Assembly (NCBI RefSeq): GCF_016236915.1 | Contig: NZ_JAEHOK010000009.1 | Location: 62,001-126,000 of the forward strand | DNA length: 64,000 nt | Direction: 5' to 3' | Origin: Salegentibacter maritimus | Lineage (GTDB): Bacteria > Bacteroidota > Bacteroidia > Flavobacteriales > Flavobacteriaceae | Part shown: positions 33,820-42,591 of the stretch, piece after piece | How the letters are laid out: the number at the start of each line of letters is the position of its first letter | Numbering within the stretch: position 1 is the stretch's first letter | Notes under the pieces: model-generated | What the model was told of the DNA's origin: nothing | Databases searched by the model: none | The model's input: only the letters and a program-made list of their open reading frames with translations | Position numbers and translations under genes: made by a program

Positions 33820-36189
33820 TTATATATCCTTAGTAAATTCTTTTTTTAGCTGGGTGTAACCCGGTGTTATGAGGTACTTGTATTTATTAGGGTTCATGTT
33901 GAAACCACCAAATTTTGAGATGTAGTATTTTAATTCTTTCAACTTTAGTTTTTGAAAGTACTCCGGTACATCATTTTCAAATCGGCAACCGTCAATATCT
34001 AAGCGATCCAGTTTCGGTAAATCTGCAATCCAGTTGGGAAGATCTACAAACTCATTTCCACCAAGCGATAGGGTTTCTAAGCTTGTCATTTTTTTAATAT
34101 ATTCAGGTAAAACTTCAAAGTTATGACCAATTAAAAACTCAGTAAGTTTTAATTCAGTAATGCTTTCAGGGATAGTATTTACTTCCCTGCTAATACCAAC
34201 AAAGCTCAATTTCTTCAAAGATTTAAATCGGTTTAATTTAGAATAGCCTTCCATACCAAACTCATAACTCAAAGCTATTCTTAGATCATGCAATGCCGGG
34301 GCATGTAAGGCTTCAAGTGTTTTAAATCGGGTATAGCTTAAATCTAAAACTTTTAAATACGGTAATGACACCCGTGGAAATATAATAGAAGCCTCATAAT
34401 GCCTTATATCTAATGTTTCCAAATTTGGTGTGTTCTTAAGTATGTCCCCAAGGTCGTTTGCTTTGTAAGAAGATAACTTTAAGTACTTTAATTGAGGCGC
34501 CGGCTGCGTGGTAAGAACTGCAGTACTTTCTTCCTCATTATTTAAATCCAGATGTTCCAATTGTGTACAATGCAATAAAACATCTTTGTAATTCGCTGTA
34601 TTGGTGTGGACTTTCAAAGTATTTAAAGCCTCCGGCTTTGGCAAATACTGCGTTAGTTCTTCTTGCGTTTTTTTGTTCTTATTTATTTGTGAAAACTTTA
34701 ATTTTTTAGTGATTAAAGTTTTAAATAAGTTTTTAGGATTTTCAAGAATAAGGTGAGCAAAGCTAGCTGAATCAGTTTCCAGATAATGTTTTCCGGGAAT
34801 AAACTCTTTTATCACAAATAGTTCTAATTCTTTAATCTTTTTAGGTAAATTATCGCCTTGTAGTATAAGCTTGGGGCAACTATTAAAACTTAAATACTCT
34901 AAATACGGTAATTTTTTTAGACCCTCGGGAAACGATTCCATGTTTGCATTGCTTATACTTAGGGATTTTAGTTGTGTGCATTTATCTATGTTACTAAATA
35001 AAGTTTCGGTGTTACTAACCATATGAATGGCTACAGATTCGAGTGTAGGCAACTCTCCCAGTCCTAAAGATAGATTGGTGAAATCAGGATTATAATAGAT
35101 TTTCAAACTTTTAAGATTCGGGAAATTCTTTGGATTTGCTAAAACATATTCCAATATTTTTACATCGCTAATTAATAACTCTGAGTTTAAAAAGGAGGTG
35201 CCAGTATTTAGTATAGGTATGTTTTTATCTAAGCTGAAGGAGTTGCAACTTTCTGTAAAAAGCTGTTTGTCTTTTATTCCTTTAATGGATGGAATTTCCC
35301 TAAAATCTATGCTTGATAGATTTTTTAAATTTTCAAGTCCGTCTGGAATTTCCTTTAAGTTGGGACATTTGTAAATTTGTATACGTTGAAGGTTTTTAAG
35401 ACTGGTAAAACTATTGGGGAGTTTACTAATATTTTCCAGCCGAATAAAACTTAATTTCTCTAAACTTAAAGGAAGCTCAAGTTGCGAAGCATCTGTTAAG
35501 TTTACTTTTAAGAAAGTCAATTCTACTAAATTAGAAAGTTTATCTAAATGAAGCGAAGCTTGAAAACCTGTAGAAATATTTTCCAGGTCTAATTCTTTAA
35601 TGGCTTCCAAGGTCCAAAAACTATCAGGAAAATATGCTAATTCAGGTAGGTCTAAATTAACAATTTCCAATTTTTGTAAATTTCCAATGGCCTCAGGTAG
35701 TTTTTTATAATTTCCTTCTATTTCCAGCACCTCAAGTGATTTTATATCACAAATTTCATCAGGAATTTCCCCTGAAAAGACTTCTTTAATGCGAAGTTCA
35801 TTGATTCCATTTAAGCGTGAAATAAGGTCTGGTTGTTTCTCGAGTTTTTGAACAATAGCGGTATTGTCCATAAAAACTAAGGAAAAGCCCATCATATTAT
35901 AGAGTTTTCCAATAGGTAATAAGGGATCTTTGGTGCCAAAATGAAGTAAGGTGTTAATTACTTTCTCGGAGCCTTTTCCGTTTTCAGGCAATTTATTACG
36001 TGTTTTAAACGCGCTATTTATCTCGGAGGTACCATATTCTTGCAGTATTTCAGAAATTTCAGCAATAATTTCTTTGTCCCTGCTTATTTTGCCTACCAGG
36101 AAAAGCTCATATAAAAAGGCTTCGGGATAGTTCTTTTCTGCTTTTATACTTTTATAATAGGTGGTAATGTATTCTTTGTTAAATTCCAT
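33820..36189 (-). CDS. Leucine-rich-repeat protein
   Basis: This 789-residue protein lacks a signal peptide. An N-terminal helical region (about 1-110) is followed by about 25 leucine-rich repeats ('LEVLEIEGNYKKLPEAIGNL', 'LQRIQIYKCPNLKEIPDGLE', 'LETLSLGGNEFVDLPNWIAD'). This is the bacterial/plant-like type, suited to protein binding. The C-terminal 35 residues are basic and aromatic. It is probably cytoplasmic and may recognise a partner or foreign protein (inference). It lies on the minus strand downstream of the 109-residue gene, with a repeat in the intervening gap, and upstream of the WG lipoprotein gene. Confidence 0.88.
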   Translation of the reverse strand: MEFNKEYITTYYKSIKAEKNYPEAFLYELFLVGKISRDKEIIAEISEILQEYGTSEINSAFKTRNKLPENGKGSEKVINTLLHFGTKDPLLPIGKLYNMMGFSLVFMDNTAIVQKLEKQPDLISRLNGINELRIKEVFSGEIPDEICDIKSLEVLEIEGNYKKLPEAIGNLQKLEIVNLDLPELAYFPDSFWTLEAIKELDLENISTGFQASLHLDKLSNLVELTFLKVNLTDASQLELPLSLEKLSFIRLENISKLPNSFTSLKNLQRIQIYKCPNLKEIPDGLENLKNLSSIDFREIPSIKGIKDKQLFTESCNSFSLDKNIPILNTGTSFLNSELLISDVKILEYVLANPKNFPNLKSLKIYYNPDFTNLSLGLGELPTLESVAIHMVSNTETLFSNIDKCTQLKSLSISNANMESFPEGLKKLPYLEYLSFNSCPKLILQGDNLPKKIKELELFVIKEFIPGKHYLETDSASFAHLILENPKNLFKTLITKKLKFSQINKNKKTQEELTQYLPKPEALNTLKVHTNTANYKDVLLHCTQLEHLDLNNEEESTAVLTTQPAPQLKYLKLSSYKANDLGDILKNTPNLETLDIRHYEASIIFPRVSLPYLKVLDLSYTRFKTLEALHAPALHDLRIALSYEFGMEGYSKLNRFKSLKKLSFVGISREVNTIPESITELKLTEFLIGHNFEVLPEYIKKMTSLETLSLGGNEFVDLPNWIADLPKLDRLDIDGCRFENDVPEYFQKLKLKELKYYISKFGGFNMNPNKYKYLITPGYTQLKKEFTKDI

Positions 36190-36229
36190 TTTGATATCTT
36201 GATAGGGTTGAGGGTGCAGTCTTTTTTTA

Positions 36230-36327
36230 TTGGCACCGCCAAAGGGTGTAATACCCCGAGGCTTGCCTTGAAATTAAAAATTTGTTTCCAACGAATACCT
36301 CGTGGGCTTGCCCCGAGGTAGTTTACT
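36230..36327. repeat. Dispersed intergenic repeat, long form (best copy)
   Basis: Starts TTGGCACCGCCAAAGGGTG and ends CTTGCCCCGAGGTAGTTTAC. It contains two CCCCGAGG direct repeats about 54 bases apart. On the minus strand the tail folds as TACCTCG-GGGC-AA-GCCC-A-CGAGGTA. The tail lies 29 bases from the next stop codon. Confidence 0.93.
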
Positions 36328-36356
36328 GTAATAGATAAAAAATATTATAAGCCATA

Positions 36357-36686
36357 TTATATGGTTATACCGTGAATTGCTTCCATTCTTTTAAGAATAG
36401 TAGGTACAAACAATGCGAATTTTGCATTGAATTCTTCCTGGGATTTTGACTTGTTTAAATTATTTCCCATAATTGTCCAGGTGGTATACAAAGCATTTTT
36501 TAAATCACCTTCCCCGGTATCAATATTCAAAGCTCTCATCAATCTTAAATTTTCATCATCATTGTAAAAGCCGGTTTCTTTTACGATTTCAAAAACCCGC
36601 TCAAATATGCTTTGGGTGTGCATGAGTTCGCTAATTTTTAGGGCTGGGTCTTGAGTATCACTTACAGCTTCAAACACATTTACCAT
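36357..36686 (-). CDS. Small helical protein of unknown function
   Basis: This 109-residue helical cytoplasmic protein reads from 'VNVFEAVSDTQDPALKISEL' to 'FVPTILKRMEAIHGITI'. I do not recognise the family. The longest ORF begins with GTG at 36791. However, a palindrome promoter ends with a perfect TATTTTTG -7 box at 36765-36758, inside that ORF. The first ATG downstream of it (36686) is therefore chosen, giving a leader of about 65 bases. It is the upstream gene for the LRR protein on the same strand. Confidence 0.65.
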   Translation of the reverse strand: MVNVFEAVSDTQDPALKISELMHTQSIFERVFEIVKETGFYNDDENLRLMRALNIDTGEGDLKNALYTTWTIMGNNLNKSKSQEEFNAKFALFVPTILKRMEAIHGITI

Positions 36687-36757
36687 TAAACTTTGCACTT
36701 TGCGGTTAATGCTAAATTCTAAATATTTCAAACCTATATTGTTCTTATTATTCACAA

Positions 36758-36804
36758 CAAAAATAAACCTGTCACTAAATAATTTTATCACGGTATTCAG
36801 CGAT
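36758..36804 (-). promoter_or_regulatory. Palindrome-plus-21 promoter with perfect -7 box
   Basis: On the minus strand ATCGCTGAATACCGTGAT (36804-36787) is followed after 21 bases by TATTTTTG (36765-36758), an exact TAnnTTTG match. It has the same geometry as the six other copies. Confidence 0.8.
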
Positions 36805-36875
36805 TTCTGTATTTAGTTCTTTATAGAGCATTTTTAGGTTTGTTGATTTTTGCACGTGCTATTTTATGTTTTTAA

Positions 36876-36915
36876 TTGGTATCGCCAAAGGGTATAATAT
36901 CCCGACTTAGTTTAT
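36876..36915. repeat. Dispersed intergenic repeat, short form
   Basis: TTGGTATCGCCAAAGGGTA, then TAATATCCCGACTTAGTTTAT. The tail is 27 bases from the stop codon of the minus-strand gene at 36943. Confidence 0.75.
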
Positions 36916-36942
36916 TATCATTGTAGATGTTATTGAAATATT

Positions 36943-37356
36943 TTACCAATAAGTTCCGACTAAAAATGTTAATCTTATAAATGCAATAACACTTTCTGAA
37001 GTCAGTTGCAAGGGCGCTTTTAAATCGGTTATTTCTTCATCATCTATAAAAACCACAAAAAGTCCGTCCTTAAAAGCGAGTAGAACATTATCAATGGCTT
37101 TTTGCAAATTGGCCAAATCTTTATTGGCTAGTTCGCCAAAACCTATTTTACCGCTTTGCGCCTGTTTTTGTATTTCTGTAGGGCTTAAAAAACCAATAAC
37201 ATTAACTTCCAGGCGTTTTTTGTTGAAGTCTTCTATCTGGTTTTTTACGCAAGCGACTAATAATTCTTCCAGGTTTTTTGGGGTTTCTTCCAGTTTAAAT
37301 GGGACTTGTTTTACCTTTTTTTTACCAAGTCTTTTCAGTTGTAATATGAGTTCCAT
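36943..37356 (-). CDS. Small protein downstream of the DUF4132 gene
   Basis: This 137-residue cytoplasmic protein has mixed alpha/beta composition ('QVPFKLEETPKNLEELLVAC', 'NLQKAIDNVLLAFKDGLFVV', 'FIDDEEI'). I do not recognise the family. The longest ORF starts at 37446, but its first 30 residues translate a second repeat element (37377-37464). The ATG at 37356 is therefore the start. It follows the giant DUF4132 gene by about 125 bases on the same strand and may be co-transcribed with it. A companion role is inferred from position only. Confidence 0.75.
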   Translation of the reverse strand: MELILQLKRLGKKKVKQVPFKLEETPKNLEELLVACVKNQIEDFNKKRLEVNVIGFLSPTEIQKQAQSGKIGFGELANKDLANLQKAIDNVLLAFKDGLFVVFIDDEEITDLKAPLQLTSESVIAFIRLTFLVGTYW

Positions 37357-37376
37357 TTGTATAGAGATATTTTTTT

Positions 37377-37464
37377 GCGTTAGGGATTGTCGTGAAAAGC
37401 CCACAGTGCGATAGCACGAGGACTTGTAACAAAAAGCCCGCCCCACCTTAAGTGGGGAACGCCC
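37377..37464. repeat. Second intergenic repeat type (GCGTTAGGGATTG...AACGCCC)
   Basis: An 88-base element begins GCGTTAGGGATTG and ends GGGGAACGCCC. It contains two hairpins: GTGC-GATA-GCAC (37406-37417) and CCCCAC-CTTAA-GTGGGG within a longer imperfect stem ending at 37464. Elements with the complementary end CAATCCCTAACGC are, from memory, common between genes in Flavobacteriaceae genomes. It sits between the DUF4132 gene and the 137-residue gene. Confidence 0.65.
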
Positions 37465-37480
37465 TTATTGTTTAAAGAAA

Positions 37481-40400
37481 TCAGCTATTTATTTGTGCTA
37501 AAATTGTTGGATCCTGTATTTTGTGATCTTCTGAAAGTAGTTTCATCTTAGAAATAATTTCTGCCGATTTTGGATCGTCGTCTACAAATGGCAAGAACAT
37601 TCGCCCTCTATGCTGGCTGTGTACCGGGATTATAGATAATGCCAATCCGTTTTTGCTCACCTGGCCGCTGCCTAAATGAATGCTATACTCGCCAAGACTA
37701 CCTTTTACAAAAATGTGGCGGTCTTTAACATTAATATTTTTAAGTTTGAATAATTTGGCAGATTCCTCGGCTAATGCAGCACGCATTTGCATGCTGCTGT
37801 GGCTGGCTTCTGGATCTATGCCACCAACGTGCGCTACACTCACCACAAGGTCAATGTCCCGCATTATTTCACTAAAAATCACCGATGGAATTTCTGAAAG
37901 TGGAACAGTTTTATAAGTGTCTACAGCGTGAAAGCAAACATCTTCCAGGGTTGGGGCCTCGGCATCTGAAGGTGAATACCAATCGGCCATGGCGTACATA
38001 GTGGCTATAAAACCGTGTTTATGATATACTTTTTGTAAACCATCTTCCATACTTACCGTCCAACCACGACCTCTTAAAAGCGCTACGGTTTTTTTAGGCT
38101 GAATTTGATGTCCCTGGTAACGTTCTGAACGATTACTGTGTTCCCGCTCATCTTCAGTGATTAAATACAATTCTCTAAATACTTGCTTAAATGGCTGTAC
38201 TACACGCTCTGCAAATAAGTGTTTCTGGTACATATCCCATACCACTGCTTTGTATAAATGAGAAGGATGGGCAATAAGCAATACATCATCTTCTGCTAAC
38301 TGATGTGTTTTACCGTTCGCATCTATTAAGTTGCCCTGTTGGTAAAATCCGGCAAGTTCTTTTTCAGGAACGTACATAACCAGCTTACTCAACATCACTT
38401 TTACGATAGGGTGTTGCATTAAATTATGAATTTCCTGCGCTGTAAATTCATCTTCGTTTACCATGGCATTTTCTAATGATAAACGAGTTCTACTGTATTG
38501 TCTGGACAAGTAGGCTTTATTTTCTTTTAAAGCGATAACCTGTTTGTCTTTACGCAATTTAGCAGGAATATTTTTTAGTGCTTTCCCGGCTTTAGTTACT
38601 TTAAGTTCTGTTTTGCCAAGCTCGTTAATAACCAATTCTATCACTGTTTCTTCTATGGTAATTTTAGCATTCTCCATAATGCTTTGGGTGGCTTTTGCTT
38701 CCATTGCCCAACTAAAGCGCACACGATCCTGGTAGCCCGCATTACGCGATAAGTTATCTAATGCTATGTCTACAGCCGCAGCTTCGCTTTCCTGACGCTG
38801 TGCACCAAATTGCTTACTTTCTTTTAAGAAATCCTGTAAGAGATTGTAGCGCTTTAGTACATCTTTTTCAGGTACGGTTTTGCTTAGAGGAATTAAGCCT
38901 AAAGCACGTACGTAATCTTTATCACGCTTGTCTTTAATTTTCTTTATGGTTTCAGTGATTTTTACTTCGCCCAGCATTACACCAGAATAAAGTTTTACCT
39001 GTCGATGCCCGTTTCCATCAGAAATGTATTTAGCAGCTTCGTGAAGTAGTTTCCAATTGGTTTTGCCTAAGCTTTTGTATACTTTGGTAAACCAATCTAT
39101 ATCGATAGCCCCTAGTGCAAAATCGCTTTTAGGAATATTGGAGTAACGAGAAATTATGGTTTCTTTTTCACTGTTCATATAATCTGAAGCGTGTGCCTGA
39201 AACCACCATACGGCATTTTCTAAATTATCGATTTTTAAATATTCGCCAACCACACTGGCCCATTGGGTGGCGTAACAGGCCAATTCTATAAAACGCTTTT
39301 TACTAATTTTTGAGGCCTTTGCAAGATTTTCAAAATCAGAGTAAGACTCGGTATCTTTAAATTGTGTCATTTTAAGAATGGCACTAAACTTAGATTTTTT
39401 ACTGTCGCCGTAATAGCTGTAACCCCGCTCAAAAGTATCTTGCCCCAGGCGCTCCAGTACTCTAAATACATAATCTACACCTTCAACTTTATGAATAGCG
39501 CTAATATAATTAGAAGCAGGGGTTGCTATATCTCCGCGATTTAATTCGGTTTCTAATAAATTGGTTTTTAAAGGAAGAAATACATGTTTGGGAATTGTAT
39601 TGCGTTCCAGACCTTTTCTATAGTTCATTCTGTAATTAAAGCCACCATCAATAATGGTCATTAATTCATTTCTATTTAAAGCCTGGAATAGTAGATCGTC
39701 ATCATTAATCAATCCTTCTTTATAGAGCTTTAGTGTGACTTCAATTTCAGGAAATTCTAAGCTCCGTGTCCTGGTGTGTGCAGCTGTAAGTATTTTATTA
39801 TCTGTGGCAACTGTAGGATACGCACAATTTTGAACCATTAAATACATTTTAATAGACCAATATTTTAAAAGCTGCTCTGAAGTAAGTTGATCTAAATGAT
39901 GAACACCAAAATTAGGGGTGTTTGCCTGTATAATACTTGTCCAATTATATGTGTTGGTGTAATGGTAACCACGATCCTGAAACTTTATTAATTTATATTT
40001 TTCAGGAAAATTGGCAATCATATCTTCATACATACTCAGTTTAAAAGACCCAATTGTTTGGGCATCTGCATAAACTGCAAACAAGCGATTTAAAATCTCG
40101 TTGTACGTTCTGGACTTTGAGTAATAGTTTTTTTCTTCATCTAAATTTAAACCTGATAAATCTGGGTAATACTGTCTTAAAAAGGGTTCTAATATTTTGT
40201 AGCTACCATAGGGATAACTGTGATTGTTGATATACCTAATGGTAGCATAGAGTTCAAAATCATTAAGCTTGCTTTGTTCATACCATTCTATCCATACCTG
40301 CGAAAGCGGAATATTATGTAAATGATCCTGAGCAGTAGCATCACTTCCCAGTTCCTTTATTTCATGAAGTCCTTTTTCAATAAATGTGGTATGAGTTTCT

Positions 40401-42478
40401 CCCTGATACCCCTGCATTTGATACTCATAATTTTTATTTTCAGCAACAATAGCAATTAGCCTGTTAACTTGTTTAGTAATCTTATTAGCATCTATAAAAT
40501 CTTTAAATTTAAATGCCGAAGACTCTGATGTTGTGACCCCCAATTTATCGAAGAAATTCATTTTTTTCTCAAATTGAGGTTTTGGAATATATAGCGGTGT
40601 TAAGTTGTCATAATCAATAACACCAAAACCATTGCTAAAATTATAATCCTGCGTAGTCTCTAAAAACTTATCTAAATAAACCTGTTCGTTTTTAGTGATT
40701 TTAGGACGCTCATGATAAAGTTCTAATTGGGCTTCAATAAAATCAGATTGTTTATTGGCATCTTTCAAAAGGCTTAGAATCTCTAAACCGGCCAGGCGTT
40801 GTTCAATATTTTTTGCCGAAAGTAAGTTCTTAGTGCTTGTTCTTAATCGGTCTGCCGGTAGTTTTGTGATTATATGGATTAAAGCTGTGCGTAAATTTTT
40901 ATTTTTTCGCCTTAGTAAATCTTCAGCAATCTCTAAATCTTTATCATAAAGGTGTATCGAATTAAATAAATTTAATCCTGTTGCCATAACCCCCTCATTT
41001 CGGTTATAAATGGCTTTTCTTGCTAAAGCTCTTTTCCAGGACGCTTCGTCGTAATCTAATTGTACTTTATTTTGCTGATCTTGTTTGTAATACAAGGAGT
41101 AACTAAAATGTTTTGGGAATACTTTGCGAATGTAGTTTTCCCTATATTCTGTAGGAAATTCTTCAAAATCAGTAGCCATTAACTCTAACTGCTGTTCTGT
41201 TGCGCTATTGATTAAAAATTGAAAGAAATAGGTTGGCCCGGGGACAAAGCTCCACCAGGAGAATATTTTGCTTTCGTAGGTTTTACCTTTTTCTGTAACG
41301 TTTTTGGCTACAGAAAGTAGCTTCTCGAAAGTGGAGTTATCTAAAGTAGTTACCGGTAAATTTACTGCCATCCAATGGTCCAGGGCATAATCTTTACCTA
41401 GCTCTGTGGTAAAATAGGGGACCAGGGCATCGTTTGTCCTATCTGTTTTCCAAATAAAATACAGTGCTAAAATCTTCTTGTTTCTATCTTCAGAAGTGAA
41501 AACAATTTCTAAGGCTTTTCTATTGGCAGTGTCAACATCTAAAATTCCTATAGCCCATAAACCAACTAAAACTTCTAAATTATCTTTGCTTTTAAGCAGT
41601 GTATCTGTTTCTTTTAAATCCAGGATTAAAGCTTGTGCGAGTTTTAAAACCCGGTTGATGATCGATTTTTTAGGTGTTTCCCAATTTAATCCAAACCAAG
41701 TGCTCACAGCTCTGGTAACACTGCTAAAACGGGTAAGGTCATTTTCTAGAATAACATTGATTATATACTTTAAAGCACCCAGACCAGACTCATCTAACGA
41801 CTCTAGAATGGTTTGTCTTAAACCTTCCTGACGTTGCGCGGCCAGTAATAGTTTGGCCACCATTTCCCAATGCTTTTCCGTTTCAGAAAGTAATAGGGCT
41901 TTAATAATATCGGCGCTAATCCCCCCAATTTCATCCTCACCTTGAATAATGTCTTCTAGCAATTCATCAAAAGCGCCGTTTCCATTATGAAGTAAAGTGG
42001 CTAAAAAGTAGCTGTTTGCATTTGGAAAATAGGTGCTGTATTGAAAATGCTCTTGTAAAGACAAGCCACCAAAACCCTTTCTGCTAAATCTTAAAAATTG
42101 CGTAAAAAAATGTAATTTATTACGTAAGGTATCTTCAGTTTTTATAGATCTAAAGGCTTGTCGGGAATAACCTCTTTGATAAGGTAAGGTATCCATAAAG
42201 TCCCACATATCGGCTAAATAAGGAGCTTGAATAACCCCATACAATTGCATCCCTAAACGCAAGCCTTCTTCGGTTCTCCAGGGATTAATGTTAATAGCAT
42301 CTTTAAATACAGTAATAAAATCTGGGGTATTGTAATACGTTCTATTTCCTTTATCAATTCTAGCTAAAATTTTACCTAAAACTTTATAAGGTTCAGTAAA
42401 TAAACGAAATTCAGATGCGTCTATTTCCGGCTTTTTATGTCTATGAATATGTTTTTCAGCTTCTTCAAATGGAACCAT
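37481..42478 (-). CDS. Giant DUF4132 (MolR/YehI-type) protein
   Basis: This 1665-residue cytoplasmic protein is unusually large. The N-terminal 1200 residues are helical and solenoid-like, without recognised domains. The DUF4132 region lies at about 1250-1510 ('FKQVFRELYLITEDEREHSN', 'VALLRGRGWTVSMEDGLQKV', 'YHKHGFIATMYAMADWYSP'). A C-terminal domain of about 110 residues ('NVKDRHIFVKGSLGEYSIHL', 'GRMFLPFVDDDPKSAEIISK') resembles what is called DUF7737. Homologues include E. coli YehI/MolR-type proteins, encoded near vWA, MoxR-type and SWIM proteins. No WGR domain is seen here. It is driven by the palindrome promoter at 42545-42591. Its function is not established. Co-occurrence with a vWA gene in the same regulon fits the known neighbourhood. 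Confidence 0.85.
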   Translation of the reverse strand: MVPFEEAEKHIHRHKKPEIDASEFRLFTEPYKVLGKILARIDKGNRTYYNTPDFITVFKDAININPWRTEEGLRLGMQLYGVIQAPYLADMWDFMDTLPYQRGYSRQAFRSIKTEDTLRNKLHFFTQFLRFSRKGFGGLSLQEHFQYSTYFPNANSYFLATLLHNGNGAFDELLEDIIQGEDEIGGISADIIKALLLSETEKHWEMVAKLLLAAQRQEGLRQTILESLDESGLGALKYIINVILENDLTRFSSVTRAVSTWFGLNWETPKKSIINRVLKLAQALILDLKETDTLLKSKDNLEVLVGLWAIGILDVDTANRKALEIVFTSEDRNKKILALYFIWKTDRTNDALVPYFTTELGKDYALDHWMAVNLPVTTLDNSTFEKLLSVAKNVTEKGKTYESKIFSWWSFVPGPTYFFQFLINSATEQQLELMATDFEEFPTEYRENYIRKVFPKHFSYSLYYKQDQQNKVQLDYDEASWKRALARKAIYNRNEGVMATGLNLFNSIHLYDKDLEIAEDLLRRKNKNLRTALIHIITKLPADRLRTSTKNLLSAKNIEQRLAGLEILSLLKDANKQSDFIEAQLELYHERPKITKNEQVYLDKFLETTQDYNFSNGFGVIDYDNLTPLYIPKPQFEKKMNFFDKLGVTTSESSAFKFKDFIDANKITKQVNRLIAIVAENKNYEYQMQGYQGETHTTFIEKGLHEIKELGSDATAQDHLHNIPLSQVWIEWYEQSKLNDFELYATIRYINNHSYPYGSYKILEPFLRQYYPDLSGLNLDEEKNYYSKSRTYNEILNRLFAVYADAQTIGSFKLSMYEDMIANFPEKYKLIKFQDRGYHYTNTYNWTSIIQANTPNFGVHHLDQLTSEQLLKYWSIKMYLMVQNCAYPTVATDNKILTAAHTRTRSLEFPEIEVTLKLYKEGLINDDDLLFQALNRNELMTIIDGGFNYRMNYRKGLERNTIPKHVFLPLKTNLLETELNRGDIATPASNYISAIHKVEGVDYVFRVLERLGQDTFERGYSYYGDSKKSKFSAILKMTQFKDTESYSDFENLAKASKISKKRFIELACYATQWASVVGEYLKIDNLENAVWWFQAHASDYMNSEKETIISRYSNIPKSDFALGAIDIDWFTKVYKSLGKTNWKLLHEAAKYISDGNGHRQVKLYSGVMLGEVKITETIKKIKDKRDKDYVRALGLIPLSKTVPEKDVLKRYNLLQDFLKESKQFGAQRQESEAAAVDIALDNLSRNAGYQDRVRFSWAMEAKATQSIMENAKITIEETVIELVINELGKTELKVTKAGKALKNIPAKLRKDKQVIALKENKAYLSRQYSRTRLSLENAMVNEDEFTAQEIHNLMQHPIVKVMLSKLVMYVPEKELAGFYQQGNLIDANGKTHQLAEDDVLLIAHPSHLYKAVVWDMYQKHLFAERVVQPFKQVFRELYLITEDEREHSNRSERYQGHQIQPKKTVALLRGRGWTVSMEDGLQKVYHKHGFIATMYAMADWYSPSDAEAPTLEDVCFHAVDTYKTVPLSEIPSVIFSEIMRDIDLVVSVAHVGGIDPEASHSSMQMRAALAEESAKLFKLKNINVKDRHIFVKGSLGEYSIHLGSGQVSKNGLALSIIPVHSQHRGRMFLPFVDDDPKSAEIISKMKLLSEDHKIQDPTILAQINS

Positions 42479-42544
42479 ATCTTGTTATGCTTTATATCTC
42501 TTAAATGTCAATTATTCAACTCTTAAAAATGCTAATAATTGTTT

Positions 42545-42591
42545 GCAAGGTAAACCTAATCGCAATTTTACTTCTCACGGTTTTTGGGGAT
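42545..42591 (-). promoter_or_regulatory. Palindrome-plus-21 promoter of the DUF4132 gene
   Basis: On the minus strand ATCCCCAAAAACCGTGAG (42591-42574) is followed after 21 bases by TACCTTGC (42552-42545). This -7 box is weaker (6 of 8). The gene starts at 42478. Confidence 0.68.

Noticed and set aside
36783-36831. Possible frameshifted 5' end of the 109-residue gene (ATG at 36831, one extra A near 36783-36786).
   Set aside because: Joining 'MLYKELNTEIAEYRDK' to the downstream frame looks protein-like. However, the stretch overlaps a palindrome and an exact -7 box at the spacing seen in six other promoters, so a promoter explains it better.
29870-36915. CRISPR-like spaced repeats.
   Set aside because: The repeats are kilobases apart, between genes, and of variable length, with no spacer units.
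37377-37464. Integron attC site.
   Set aside because: The ends contain GTTAG and AAC, but the R/L box order and flanking gene cassette structure of attC are not met, and no integrase is visible.
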